Part shown: piece by piece, positions 1 through 11,649 of the stretch
Layout: every line of letters begins with the position of its first letter
Position numbering within the stretch: position 1 is the first letter of the stretch
DNA from: Chroicocephalus ridibundus
Lineage: Eukaryota > Chordata > Aves > Charadriiformes > Laridae
Assembly (NCBI RefSeq): GCF_963924245.1
Contig: NC_086292.1
Location: 19,903,933 to 19,967,932, forward strand
Length of the DNA stretch: 64,000 nucleotides
Reading direction: 5' to 3'
The notes under the pieces: generated by a model
Told to the model about the DNA's origin: nothing
The model's input: the letters and a program-made list of their open reading frames with translations, nothing else
Database searches by the model: none
Program-made: the position numbers and the translations under genes

Positions 1-1316
1 AGTTGGGATCTACTGTATGAAGAGGAGAAACGTTCAGCTGTAGGTGTATAAGATGTATTTCAAAAAATCTCCAGTGAATCCAACACTTTCAACAAAACTT
101 AGTTCTTCACTCTTCAGCAAAGGAGTTTTATTTCTGAATGTCAAGGCCAGACTCACTAGGCCTTTTAAAATAACCTGGAATATATACAAAATACCATCTA
201 CATACATATATATGGCAGCTACACAATATAGACTGTTCTTTTGAGGGTTTTTCTCCCCAAATACTGAACCTTCTGGGTTTTTTTCCTGGCGAACTAGTAT
301 CGGTGTTATTTCAGTGAAGAAACAGGTAACAAGGAGCCAACTAAGGAATACCGATTTAAGATCAGGATTCAGGTGTCCTCTTTATCCTGTAAGAAAGGAA
401 GAGTTTTCATACAGATCATTCTTATTTTGTGAATGTCTGTTTGAGACAAGCTATGTGGGATACTGAATACAAACAACACAAAACAGCTAGAAAAAGGAAG
501 TAATTTTATCCGTACTCCAGATACAGATACAGATAAAATCACTTATCAAATGTTACAAGACAAAAAAACCGCCTGTACTTCCATTAATTGGTTGACCATT
601 GCAACCAAGAAGTCAGACACAGAATCTGAACTATGCCCTCCCAATTACTGACGGGGCCACGCTGGGTATTTAGTGCACACATTATCGTCAGAACACAGTT
701 GTGTTTACAAGATATTTCTATTCTAACAGCAACTTGGGATCACAGGAACAGGAAAAAAACCCCAATTTAAACTTATGACAGTACTCACCTTATAAAGAGC
801 TATAAAGAAGACAGTAAGACAACAAGAAGCACCTATATGCTAACCTGTGTTGATGTGGAGATACCCTGCTTCCCTTTCAGCTCTTGGTTGAGTTGGGATG
901 CCGTGTCAAAGATTTTCCCTTTCCAGGGCAAGATGACACAAACAGAAACTTGTGCTCAGTCCTCCAGCCCCCACTAAAAAGCTCTGTAGGGCCCTAATAC
1001 TTGGGGAGGGGAAAGGGAAGGCTATTGTGCCAAATCGCTGCTAGTAAACATGCACTGATTGAAAGCCAAAGCTGAACGCTTTGTCTAAGTAAAATGAACA
1101 GAAAGTAACTAAAGTCTGAACAAAACAGCACGAGCTAGGAAATGAGATAATTTCCCACTCCAAAATACAAAAATGTGGTTCTTAGGGCATTGTGCTTGGA
1201 TATCTTATATTTAAGGATTCAATTCTCAACGCACAGGCTATGAAGGATCTCAGTCCAGGGTCTGCCATAACATGGACACTGGCAAAACACAGCCATGCTT
1301 TTCCCCGTATCTTTGT
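1..1316. other. Non-coding AT-rich stretch
   Basis: I see no convincing gene or recognisable repeat here apart from a tiny minus-strand splice-site pair near 0.8 kb, listed separately. The only ORF is 66 codons long, shows no coding bias, and is compatible with chance. The sequence looks like ordinary avian intronic or intergenic DNA. Confidence 0.6.
789..799 (-). other. Candidate 11-nt microexon, minus strand
   Basis: Read on the minus strand, a pyrimidine-rich tract (about 799-830) ends in TTTATAG. It is followed by 11 nt, CTCTTTATAAG, and then a consensus donor, gtgagt. Both splice sites are strong. If it follows an exon ending in phase 1, such as the candidates at 9142 or 38303 would allow downstream of them, it would add Leu-Tyr-Lys and end in phase 0. 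Consensus donors of this strength occur about twice per strand by chance in 64 kb of this composition, and an 11-nt exon carries no coding statistics, so this stays a weak call. Confidence 0.13.
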
Positions 1317-1422
1317 TGTGGTGGGTTGACCCTAGCTGGCAGGTAACCCCCCCCACCCAGTCATGCTCGTTCACACTGGTGGGATGGGGGAAAGAATCAG
1401 AAGGGCAAAAGCAACGAAAACT
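1317..1422. mobile_element. Diverged ERVL-type LTR fragment
   Basis: The segment opens TGTGGTGGGTTGACCC, followed by AGCTGGCAGGTAA, a C-rich run, then CTCGTTCACACTGGTGGGATGGGGGA and an A-rich tail. This matches in order the 5' portion of an LTR family abundant in modern birds, which starts TG and runs through a similar 'CCAGC-GGCAACTAAG ... GTGGGATGGGGG' pattern. I recognise the family from general knowledge and cannot align it here. Only about 100 bp is present, so it is a degraded piece of a solo LTR. No gag, pol or env reading frame lies beside it. Strand is left open because I cannot place the transcription direction with certainty. Confidence 0.45.
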
Positions 1423-3385
1423 TTTTAAAAACTCTTTGGGTTTTATATCATTACTTGCTTAATCTCACTGGAATTTAGTATTTTACTCAAAGAAATTTAG
1501 GATATGCATAAGTTCGCACAAAACCAGTGCAGACATGATATGGTGTCTTTTGGTAACATTCAGGATAAATCTTGTGGTTAAATTAAGTTAACTGTCCTGT
1601 GAATTAATTCTGCTTTGTGATTTATATGAGTATTAAATAAACTGTCAGCCCTCTAAAACAGGTTCAGTTAGGCATATTTGTTTTCCCTTTCTTCCTTGGC
1701 TTGTTTGTCCCCAGGCAATGAGAAGATTATGGGCAACATTAGGAGCAGAGAAGATGTCAATGGTGAAATTGTATTCCACTGTTACTTCTACCACTGATCT
1801 ATTTTGGTATATTGAAAAAGATGTTTTATCTCTCTGGACTGTTGGTTTCTTCTCTCATCATTTATCTGTGATAAGTGTCAGGGAGGCCAAATATCACATT
1901 GTTCCATTCCTTTTGGAATGCAATACAAATTCTGACAGGAAGGCACAGATGTATCCAGCATGGGCTGTTTTACCATCCTTTATTGATAAAAATTAAAGCA
2001 GCTGCTTACCTTGGTTTTGTGACCAGGCCATTTGTAGTTGAAGGAAGAGGCATTCAGCTCTTCTCTGACAACTGGTCCCCATTTTCTTCAAATGAACTGC
2101 AACTGGCCACTTGGATTGCCTTGTGCGGTTCCAGCAGGTTCACACTGTGGTATATAATTGAAGGTGAGACCACTGCTGCACAGCGGTTTTCAATCTAAGA
2201 AACACCAACCATAACAACCCATTAACCACAGTATGAATTCCATCTACTTATCGTTTCCTGACACAAAAATTAATTCTAAGTCTCTGCATCTCTCTGCTGT
2301 TGCATGTGCAAAACTAACATTATTTCAATGCCTTTGAACTCACTACATAGGAGTCATATGGGCTCTCAGAAAAGAAGGTGGAAAAGAGAGACTGTCAGAA
2401 CAATCTGTTGATCCATCAATTGTAATGGATCCAGCTCACTAGAGGAGTTCAAAAACCTAGTGGATCCCAAATTAAGGGTAAATTTTAGGTACATTATGTA
2501 TAGCAGAATAAATCTGCAGCTGTGTTGGCCATTGGAAGCCAATACAAGATGTAGTGGAAGAACTGAGCTGGCCAATGGAAGAGGCAAATTCAATAAAACC
2601 AATGCCAGCGAGCAGAAATGCATCTTCCGACCACTGCTGTATTTCACAGGAGATATATATTCTCTTCCTAATGGAAATATTACACGTCATCAGTACATTG
2701 AAAATATTTTTTCCACTAATATTATGGTGAATATTTTCACTAACTGGAATTTACTTTACTACTAACATCAATTATTTTATTATAGCAAACTCCAAATTGA
2801 TCTTATCATATGAACATATGATTTGTGCTTTACAGATGTTAATAAATGTGCATTTCTCTTTTTGGACTAACTCTCTTACCCTTGTGCCTACTTGTGCTGT
2901 TGAATCTGTGGGCGTGCCCATAGCAAAATGTTACTAGAAATACAATAACAGCAAGCACCTCCTCCATAACACTTTTAAATATTTGGAACACTTGATTGGC
3001 AGAAGTAGTAAGTGGCAACAAAATTCTCTGGTTACGTAGGCATTCATGAACGAGCATGCAGAAGGTGTTCTATGATGATACTGTCTGTAAGTAAGGACAA
3101 GCATCCAGTGGCAGCAGACAGCACACCTTCTGCTGGCTGTGCATAACGAAAAGGTTTCACCACGTGCCTAGGGCAAACAAAATCCTAAAGCCAGTTTTTG
3201 GTGGAAGATGTACTACTTCTACATGCAGGAAAACCTGACCGACCTCATGCAAATCAGGAGGTCAAAACATTCATCCACTATTTCTAGTACGGTGTGAAAA
3301 GGCATTACTTGCTATTCATCATTGCCGGTGCTTCACTTTTCAATCCCCAGCTCCAGAGACCTGCGTGACAGAAGCCTTGCCACTT
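1423..3385. other. Non-coding stretch with a doubtful plus-strand exon
   Basis: The ORFs here (92, 107, 93 and 101 codons) overlap one another on both strands and show no domain or codon bias, so I treat them as chance. The only feature of note is a well-formed plus-strand acceptor at 1711-1714, described separately. Confidence 0.5.
1715..1797 (+). other. Doubtful plus-strand terminal exon
   Basis: A long pyrimidine tract (about 1678-1710) ends in CCCCAG at 1709-1714, an excellent acceptor. After two bases, a 26-codon frame is open, beginning Asn-Glu-Lys-Ile-Met-Gly-Asn and containing Arg-Ser-Arg-Glu-Asp-Val. It stops at TGA 1795-1797. About half of its third positions are G or C, which is above the local background but the stretch is short. 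A second, overlapping frame is open much further, so the reading frame is not settled. I know of no protein it matches. A chance acceptor in front of non-coding DNA is the likelier explanation. Confidence 0.15.
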
Positions 3386-3530
3386 AGAATCATAGAACGG
3401 TTTGGGTGAGAAGGGACTTCAAAGAATCCTCTAGTTCCACCCCCCTGCCCTGGGCAGGGACACCTCCCACCAGACCAGGTTGCTCCAAGCCCCGTCCAGC
3501 CTGGCCTTGAACACCTCCAGGGATGGGGCA
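3386..3530 (-). mobile_element. CR1 LINE 3' end, minus strand
   Basis: On the plus strand this reads as the reverse complement of the CR1 3' end: 'atcatagaacggtttggg', then 'gaagggacttc', 'ccccctgccctgggcaggg', 'acacctccca' and 'cagcctggccttgaacacc'. CR1 elements insert with their 3' end intact and lose 5' sequence, so a 145-bp copy is a typical dead-on-arrival insertion. Similarity stops abruptly after 'gggatggggca' at 3530. The 63-codon minus-strand ORF over it is part of the repeat and not a host gene. Confidence 0.93.
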
Positions 3531-5249
3531 TGCTTGGCTTCAGACACTCCCTGTCTGTTCATCTGGACAGCTTTTCTCTACCCTTGAACTCGAATGGTTT
3601 TCCCCCCTCCTCTTCTGCCATTGGCAGGAAAACATGAAACTTGTGCCAAAAATGTCTCCTCTGATCTGTATTTTTTCTATCTTTCTTTACCTAGACTGCT
3701 TAAGATAACTTAGTTCCACCTTGACACATAGCTGTCTTTAGGCACCAACTTCTCTGTGACAGAAAATTCTCTCCCGCCCTCTAATTGCTCTTATTTGAAT
3801 CTCCTTCTCATACTAGCCCTGGTCACAATGCCTTTGCTGCTGTGCTTTGAAACTCAACACTGGATGCCCACTGACCACACACAACATACAGGTGTTGATG
3901 CCTATTCTCAGGCAGCCTTCAGAGTCTCTAATCAAGATCTCTAAGGCTAGTTCTAACCTCCCCATGGCATAAAGCTTCCCCTCCTGACTACTGCAGTTTA
4001 CAGTTTCATCTTCTGAAACTGTACAGTACTTAGAAAGTAAGTGGAGACTATAAATTCTTATTATTATACATATCATGTTAATGGAGAAAGCACCTAGACT
4101 TACAACTCCCAAAATAAAAAGCAAACAAGCAAACAAAAATCCTGGAAATAAAAACCTTCTCTCTGGGACCATTGACAGCCTGTCAGACCTTGAAGTTTGG
4201 GACAATTCTTCCACGGTATTAAAGCCTGACTGTCCTGATCAGCCCGCAGGCTCTCTCGGCAAGCTTTCTCTCACTCGTTCAGAAAGCTCCCCAGCTCACA
4301 GAACATGCATTCTTTTCTCGTCTGTTTTCTCAATAGGCAATTTCCATTGTTCTAATTTAGAAGCAAACAACCTGAGACGATCAGTTTCCTTTAGTTTAAC
4401 CAGTCTATTCAGCACATTCAGTGCTTTACTGAGAAAAAATCATATCGTGTTATCTCTTCTTAGATTACTCTTGTATCTGTTCTCTTGTAGAATTTGTGAT
4501 CTATGACACGGTCCCAGCCAGCAAGTGGCAGATTAAATACAGACAGAGGAAGAGAGTGAAATCCATAGAATAAGTCTGGATTTATAAATTATACATACAT
4601 TCCCCAAATTGTCGTATCTCCCAATCTTCTCTCTGCTGTTTGCCAGATTTTCTTCCACCAGTCACTGTCACATCATAGCTTCTCCTTTCTTTTTTATGTC
4701 CTGATTAACAGGACATCTATATTCTCCCTTGAGCTCTCTTCCTCCCAGCAAGATTGTTTTCCATATCCCTACAGAGAGGGGCCAAAAAAGCGTTTGTGAG
4801 CCTGAGACGCTTCCTTTTCAAGATACATTATGTGATCTAATAAAAGATAATACTTTTTCCTATAAACATACCTCCATGAGCACAATTCAAATGCTTCAAT
4901 ATAGGTTCAGAAAAAAAATCTATATGAAAATGATTTATTTTTAGATTACTTTAAAAAAAAATCAAATGTAGACCTTTTTTCTATGTGTAAGGGGAGTCTA
5001 TTAATCTTTATGGGGGAATGGTTTGACTCTCTGAATATTGATAAAGAGCATAGATTTTGCAGTTGGAAAAAGCACCCAAATATGGAGTGGTCAGATTCTG
5101 CTGGTATTACTCATTCTTCAGTGACGTTCATGACAGTTGAAAGCCACTGTGGCCATATACACCATTTGCAGCCCATCCTCTATTCCAGAACTTAGCCAGC
5201 AGAGCAATTAATTTAGAATAAAGAGATGTAGAACTAAATAGTAGTTTTG
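3531..5249. other. Non-coding stretch with long chance ORFs
   Basis: Two of the longest open frames in the window lie here on opposite strands: 143 codons plus at 4075-4506 and 133 codons minus at 3813-4214. They overlap each other, have AT-rich third positions, lack recognisable domains and have no convincing splice or start context. I see no repeat or RNA gene. Confidence 0.5.
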
Positions 5250-5336
5250 AGGGGTTTGGGGAGGGGGTTGGTGTTTTTTTGCTTTGTTGTTGTTTGGTTG
5301 GTTTTGTTTGGGTTTTTTTGTTTGGGGTTTTTTTGT
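5250..5336 (+). repeat. GT-rich low-complexity tract
   Basis: The plus strand consists almost entirely of G and T, with runs such as GGGGTTTGGGGAGGGGG and later TTTGGGG. At least five G-runs of three or more bases occur in under 90 bp, so the strand has some capacity to form a G-quadruplex with long loops. The minus-strand ORF across it is an artefact of the composition (Lys/Thr/Gln-rich). Confidence 0.85.
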
Positions 5337-7128
5337 AATTTACCAAGCTTTATGTCTCTAGCTTCATTACTTAACTCTCAATACTCAGAAATTGCTGAGA
5401 GGATGTGATAGGCTCTGCAGCATGGCTCAGTAAACAGCTGTACAGCAACGGCATGCAGATGCTTTTATATCCCAAAAAATAAGTACCAAAGTAGTACCAA
5501 ATTTTGGTAAGAGAACAATGTGCGATACTAGAAAATGGTTCATTAACAATGAATTTCCTTCAAGGTTTGAGTAGAACCAGTACTGTCATTTCTAACCCAC
5601 AGTCAAGTCTGCCATCTGATTCTTCTCTCACTCTCTACAACAATTTTCCTGGAATTAAATGAGTGCATATGGAATCATAATACCCAGTGTATATGTGTAC
5701 CTGTCACAACTTCTCTTCTTACCCTGTTTCCGATTTCACAATTTTATTCAAAATCAAGAGAAGCTGCGCACAGGCCCTTTGTTTTTTTCTCTCCAGTGAC
5801 TTCTCCTATACATTTCCATCTTGAATAAGTGCCACTTTGTTTTCCAAACTGTGTATTTTTATGATGTGTATATTACATACACTAGAGGCTTGCAGCAGCT
5901 ATATAAGCATCACTTTATATGATGGCTTGATAGAGTAAGCAACCTCTTGAAAACAGAACTGTCTTGCAGTTTTACACTCTTTAATCGCACAGTGTGTTGC
6001 TTTTGATTTTTTCTTTTTTTTTTTATTTTTCTTCTTTATAATGAGCCCTTGTTATACAAGTTATGCTTTTAGCCCTAAACTGATGAGAAGCATCTAAATA
6101 CACAATACATAAAACACATATAAAGTACAGGAAATATAAAAATAATGTGATTGGGTTAGGAATGTCTCATCGGTTCAAGGAAAGTAGTTTATTCTGCCTG
6201 TCTTACAGTAAAATGAAATTTGCAGGTTAAAGGGAGCATCTGTGCACAGATTACCCAAGTACGTACACAGCCTTAGCCTGGAGTTCAACTTATTTTTTCT
6301 AGCACAAAACTACTAAACATCACAAAAAGAAAGGAAAGTCCTTGACAAGGTACAATTCTCAGATGCCTTCCCTTTTACCACTTCATGGTTGCCAGAAGAA
6401 GAATGTGTCTTAAATACCAGGTTTGTGTAACAGACACATTTAGCTCATTCCTGTCTTTCCCTTGTCAGAAGGGCAGTAAATGTGTTAAGTCCTCTGCTTG
6501 AAATGCCGCTGTAATGCTTCCATTGTGTAACTTACTGTGCATAAGATATCCAACAATCCAACCTCCGTATGTCACATTTTATTCAAAAACATTACTTTCT
6601 ATTAGATAGTCTAGAAGCATAGTAGTTCTGCAGCTGGGACTAGTAAAAGTTCTTAATTACAAAAGAACACCAAATAGTGTTTTCCTATGTTTCACTTGTA
6701 ATAGGAACATATTTTTTTCAAGTTAATCATAGCTATGTGTTCATTACAATTTCAAGTTTCTGTGTTGAAACTAAATCTATATTTCACGGTCTGATCTTGT
6801 GAAATATTTGGGTTTAATATCTAGAAGACAAAAGCACTCAGTGCCAAACAAATCATAATTTTAAAAGAAAAGGAAAACGAGAATAGCAAGAGTAGCTATA
6901 GCTTAAGGTATGCTATGCTGTTGTAAGAAAAGGCATAGAAGATGCAATAAAAAATGTCAAACAGCAAAGGAAATCACACAGGTAATGACTGACAGAGAAA
7001 TTACTTTTACTTTGTTTACTTTGTTCTACTGTTATTACTTACTCAACTAACTGCTGTCAGATAAAGGCCACAACCCCCCCATCAGTGCTTAACTAACAGA
7101 CGGTTAATCAGGAGGGGCTCAGACTCAC
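5337..7128. other. Non-coding AT-rich stretch
   Basis: I see no ORF above 60 codons, no recognisable repeat family and no RNA gene. A pyrimidine-rich run lies at about 6003-6040. From about 7068 the sequence becomes more GC-rich, leading into the candidate splice segment at 7129. Confidence 0.6.
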
Positions 7129-7148
7129 CTCCACTTCCATCCCCAGTG
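7129..7148 (-). other. Candidate 20-nt exon, minus strand
   Basis: On the minus strand, a pyrimidine tract containing 'gacccccctctccactgag' is followed by 20 nt (CACTGGGGATGGAAGTGGAG) and then the strong donor gtgagtctg. If entered in phase 1, as the candidate exon at 9142-9176 would require, the frame is open and reads Leu-Gly-Met-Glu-Val-Glu, ending in phase 0. It sits in a short GC-richer patch (about 7070-7215). The phase match has a one-in-three chance of arising by accident, and nothing shows that it is transcribed. Confidence 0.17.
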
Positions 7149-8850
7149 CTCAGTGGAGAGGGGGGTCAGAACGCCAGGGCCACTACCACCTGAAACCGAT
7201 GCAGCGAGTTTTGCTAGAGACCATCTGTCTAGGACAAATATTGAAGTGCCACAGCTACATCACTGAAATGTAGGTGGATGCAGCACAGATAATATTGCTT
7301 TATTGGTAAGATCAGCAAAGAACCTGTAAGTATCATAAGCTCTCCTTTTGGGGATTTATTAAATAATACAGAGTAAAATTTAATTAACGTGAATGTTGAA
7401 TTTAAGAGTAGAAAATAGTTTACAACGAACAATTTAGCTCTTGAAAACAACTTACTTTATACCGGCTAAAGTGTATACAATGGAAGATTAAAATAAAATC
7501 CATTCTGAGAGAAACATGCCAGGGAAACTGCAGTACTGGCACCTTCTGGATACATAGAGCACGGATGAACTGTAGATTAAGAGCAGTGTTAAGTGTGCAC
7601 AGTTTTCCTTTAAGATATCCTACAAAATTCTATTAGGCTAAACAAATGTGCATACATTTTGGTAATTCCAAAAGGATCAATGTAAACTTCAAACTGCTTT
7701 GTAATCTACATATGAATACAGAGGGGGAAAAATTGCCATTTAGGTTAATAAAAGCTTGAGCACATACAGAAGAATACTTATTATACGTATGAAAGATATG
7801 AGTATAGACATAGCATCTAACACTGACAACTGGCAAATGAGAACACAGTTAAAACTTTTGGTTTGCAGAAGTTTGTGAAATACTGGTGTCACAACTTCCT
7901 AAGGACGTCATACACATATGGGGTATTAGTATATAGTACATTTATCACCTGAATACCTAAGAAAACTAGTGTTACTTGAAATCTTTAGACTTTATAAATT
8001 TTAAAGAGAAGAGTTGTAATTCTATAAGAGTTTGGAGAAGGTTTTTAACCATTAAAGATCATTTGCAGTACCTGTGAAAGTTAAGTTTCAAACTTGTTTT
8101 GGACTTTGGATATTTAATGATTTTCAGTTATTAGGCATTGCTGTTCATCTCAGAATGGCTCTCAGATTTATGAATCTTAGTGAAGTAGACCTTACCATTA
8201 CCATGGTTCGCCTGTTTCCCTGCATTACTCTCAAGCTAAATCAATCTTCAGATTCTTAAAACAAGTCTGTAAATATTAATGCCTACCAGAAGGAATCTCA
8301 TCTCGAATAACTACCATAGCAGAAAAATAGTGAGGAAGCAACATCTTTTTGAAAGTCCTTTCCAGTAAAAGTAGTTTGTACTCCAGAGCAAGAAAAGAGA
8401 AGAAAACACTTATGAGAAAAGATGTAAAATAATATGGAAAAAGAACAGAGGCAATGAGCTGATTGGAGAAGAACAAGAAAGGGGGAAGGTCAAAAGTAAG
8501 GAAAATGTGCCAAAAAGATATGAAAGCAAAGAACAGAATCAAGGAAGGAAGACAGAAGAGAGGAGTACACGTACTTCTAGTAACACGTACAGCAGTTAGA
8601 GAAAAGAGAAAGAATAATAGAAAGCTGTGGGAAAGGAGAATGAATACAAATGAGATTATATTTCCTTTTTTAGTTTCTGGAAAAGCGTGAATGACAAAGT
8701 ACATAGTTAAATGAATGAACAAGTATATAAAATGGATACGATATATCAGTAGAGGTCAGGGGCACGTATAATCAGATTCACCAAGAGCAACAGAATGCCT
8801 AGGGCTGGTTCTTAATACCATCACGCTGAGACAGCATGGATTGCCCTTGC
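7149..8850. other. Non-coding stretch, purine-rich in part
   Basis: A strongly purine-rich plus strand spans about 8330-8690. This produces the longest ORF in the window, 148 codons on the minus strand at 8276-8722, which is rich in Phe, Leu and Ser because of polypyrimidine composition. I do not regard it as a gene. Other ORFs here are under 76 codons. Confidence 0.55.
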
Positions 8851-8874
8851 AAAAAAAAAAAAAAAAAAAAAAAA
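8851..8874 (+). repeat. (A)24 homopolymer
   Basis: There are 24 consecutive A residues followed by GAAG. I see no AATAAA just upstream and no recognisable retroposed body in front, so I do not call it the tail of a processed pseudogene. Confidence 0.95.
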
Positions 8875-9088
8875 GAAGCCTGGCATGTATTTACTGCCAA
8901 TCCTTTACTTTTAATCTTTGACGTGTACCATCCCATAAAGTGGCATCATGTTTCTCTGGTTCCTTATGCACTGGTTTATTTTGATTCCTTATTTGTTTGT
9001 CTTGTGTTTTTTTATTTTAAGTTTTCTATTTACTTTAATTAATCTTTCCTCAGGTGGTCGTGTCCCACAGCTGGTTTTTGTGTTTGGC

Positions 9089-9124
9089 TTTTTTTTTCCT
9101 TTGCTGTTTTTTTTTTTTTTTTTT
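9089..9124 (+). repeat. Poly(T) tract
   Basis: Two T runs, nine T at 9089-9097 and 18 T at 9107-9124, lie 215-255 bp downstream of the (A)24 run. The minus-strand donor candidate at 9136-9141 begins just after it. Confidence 0.9.
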
Positions 9125-9141
9125 AAAGCAAATTTACTCAC

Positions 9142-9176
9142 CTGGTAGATTTTCTTTTGCTTTCATGGCTTTCTGG
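9142..9176 (-). CDS. Candidate 35-nt coding exon, minus strand, unidentified
   Basis: On the minus strand the segment is preceded by a good pyrimidine tract (tctaatcttcccttctcttc) and the acceptor GGAAAAG. It ends CTACCAG before the consensus donor gtgagt at 9136-9141. In the open frame it reads Gln-Lys-Ala-Met-Lys-Ala-Lys-Glu-Asn-Leu-Pro, a hydrophilic, helix-like composition. It enters in phase 2 and leaves in phase 1. That entry phase fits the exit phase of the minus-strand candidates at 60761, 60002 and 38303. The acceptor AG is about nine bases past the pyrimidine tract, which is acceptable but not ideal. I do not recognise the protein. The alternative is a chance splice-site pair. Confidence 0.27.
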
Positions 9177-9566
9177 CTTTTCCGCAAAGAAGAGAAGGGA
9201 AGATTAGAGGGCCATTGAGTACAGGCAGGAACTGGGCACTTATCTTTGCAGTGATATACTTTTTTAAACATCAGCAATCCAGGGGAATTAAAAAAAGAGT
9301 GGAAAACAACAGTTTCTGCCAAGACAGAGAGAGCAAGAGTATGTATTCTTTCTTCCAGTTTCTGACATGATATGTTCAAATACCTTTCGGATACAGTATG
9401 TCAGCTTGCGTTTCACCACATCATATGACATAATGCAACATGACACGCCAATTGTTTTGTGACAGAAATGTAAAGAAAAAGAGCGTCTCTGCTCTGCTGG
9501 TAAAGAAGTCATTCTAAGTAGAGAAATAGCCAGATTTCTCCTAAACATTAACGCATCAAAGTGTAA

Positions 9567-10097
9567 TGGCCCCGAGAGCTTCCCCCTTGCTGGAGCTCCT
9601 GCTGCCGGGGCTCAGGGACAACTCAGCCGTAGCGGAGCTGCGGGCTGCCCCCTTCCCCAGACAGCTCTGCTGGGAGGCCTGAGCCAGGGCTGACCCCCCC
9701 TTCCTCTGGCAGCCGCTTTTAAGTTGACACTCTTGTGCTTGGCTCCAGCCTGAACCACAGCACCAGCTGTGTCACAGCCGGGGCCGTGCCTGGCCCTGGG
9801 CCCCATTGATCCAGACCTGGCCCGAGACACGGATTGACTTCCCAGCCTCACCTCGGACCTGCCTCATCCCTACGGTCACTGGCTGGCGGTCACTGAGATA
9901 CATGTGACTTCGGTCAGCATCACCAGACCTGACCCTGTCCCTGATTCCCTGACCCCATGGAGTGATGGTCAGACCTGATGCCATCCCCAGGCATGCCCGT
10001 TCACCTTCCTTGGGGACTGTGGGACGGGGCCCTGACCGTGTCACCACACTCGGCTCCTCTCTCTTGGGGACGAGCCGGCTGTGCTGTGCCCCCACAC
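9567..10097. other. Isolated GC-rich block, possible CpG island or old repeat
   Basis: About 530 bp with clearly higher GC than the flanks and about 20 CpG dinucleotides contrasts with AT-rich DNA on both sides. It contains repeated short words built on 'agacctg', 'cctgaccc' and 'ggtcactg'. Two minus-strand ORFs (79 and 107 codons) and one on the plus strand cross it, but they are Arg/Gly/Pro-rich as GC-rich DNA dictates and resemble no family I know. It could be a CpG-island-like promoter for an unannotated transcript, or a diverged GC-rich retroelement piece. I cannot decide from sequence alone. Confidence 0.5.
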
Positions 10098-10836
10098 AAA
10101 ATGTAAAGTATTCCTTCGACCAGAAACAGTACTGCTCCGTTTAACCCTGTAGGCCCTGCTGGTAACTTCCCATCCTGGTATATTGTAATTGTAAACCTTT
10201 TAACGTCAAAGCACATTTGTAGGGCCCTGGGTGAGTGGATGACCTTTAATGTTAGACAAGTATTATATGTTCAGGGTGATTAAAGGAGGAATCGAGTTCA
10301 GCTTTTAACAGCTGGAAATTTCATGCAATCAGTTTGAGTATTATAATTTTGAAACTTTTCAGCAACAACGTTTCTAGAGATCTGGAGGTTTTTGTTTTGA
10401 TTTTCACTTTTATCAACTATTCTCTCTTCACCGGGTCTACCTGATCTCTTAAGGCTGCATCTGTCTTCTCAGAGGCACAAACTCTGCCATTGTAGTAATG
10501 CAGTAACTGGAAGATATCACCTTCAGTTGAATCCATGACTAATTTCCAGATAAAAAAGATACCACCAGCAGAAGGGAGGAGTACACCAAACCAGCGTTAC
10601 TTCAGTGTATGGAACTGGCGAGCCAGGAATATTTGCATGTATGATCCTAGAACAGACAAAGTCTCCCACAACGCACAGCAAAACAAGTCACGTGGCATAT
10701 CACAACTCAGTGCACTAGTTTGAACTACAACATATGCTCTAGAAACCCCACCAGTTAACCCCAGGCTATGGCAATGCCAGTATTTATACATTTACAGAAG
10801 TATGAGTTCATTGGCACTTACAGGTGAGGAAGAAAG

Positions 10837-10890
10837 GAAAAAAAAAACAAGAACAAAAACAAAGACAAAAAAAAAGAGACAAAAAAAAAA
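10837..10890 (+). repeat. A-rich low-complexity tract
   Basis: The tract is a mixture of A runs with interspersed C and G (aaaaacaagaac, aaagac and similar). It is simple sequence with no coding content. Confidence 0.9.
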
Positions 10891-11649
10891 TGGGTTTTAC
10901 TAACTTAGGTTGCTTTATCTATTTTCAAGTGTTGTTCAGTAAACCTCCCTTCTAAATAAAGCCCATGGTACCCTGATGCATACCTTCAGGGTAGATTTCA
11001 CAAAGAAAAAGAATTAAAATTAAAAAGAGGAGCTATAATAAGGGAACTGTTGGGTACACCAACAAATGCAAAGGAAACAAAAACCTTTTTGAATATTTCA
11101 ATTAATATTTTTGGGAATACGCCTCCTGAATTCTGATAGCTTGAAGTCAGTGATATTTCCAGCCCCTTTTTTGCACCAGAGTTTAGTTTGGGTAGTGGAT
11201 TTCTGGGAGGTCTGGGAAAGGAACTCCAAGCAGCACTTTTTTTGTACTGCCTCTCCCCTGATAAGGAGTGAGGAATGGGAGCAGAGGGGCAATAATCCTC
11301 TGTGTAGTCGCTGAGCCCATTCTGTCCTCTGTGCTCAGCTACAGAACTGCTACGGAATTTCTGTAACGAAAAATAGGTTTTGTCTTAGCTGACTCTTGAA
11401 ATTCTTTCAGCTGGGGAATTGCAACAGTTTTATTGACATGACACATTTCCTAGGATAGACCATTAATCATTTCATGTTATTATACCAATAGTATACTTAA
11501 CATTCAAAATTCAAGCAAAATCCTAATGATACAACTATCAGGAGGAAAAATGTAACACTGAATCTACCTAAGCGGTGCTTCTGCTGTGACTGAGTAGCAC
11601 ATTCAGACTAATACCCATCAGCTGGATTTCTGCTGGTTAGTGTGTATTT

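Noticed and set aside
2420..2470. Short palindromic words around GGATCC near 2.43 kb
   Set aside because: The arms are only seven bases, well within chance.
3813..4506. Opposed 133- and 143-codon ORFs
   Set aside because: They overlap on opposite strands with AT-rich third positions and no recognisable domain. Lengths are within the chance tail for 64 kb in six frames.
8276..8722. 148-codon minus-strand ORF, the longest in the window
   Set aside because: It lies in a purine-rich plus strand, so the minus-strand translation is dominated by Phe, Leu and Ser. There is no motif, and an opposed ORF also runs through it.
8851..9124. Facing (A)24 and (T)18 runs as a possible inverted retroposon pair
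   Set aside because: The sequence between them shows no element body, poly(A) signals or target-site duplication. Simple homopolymer expansion is enough.
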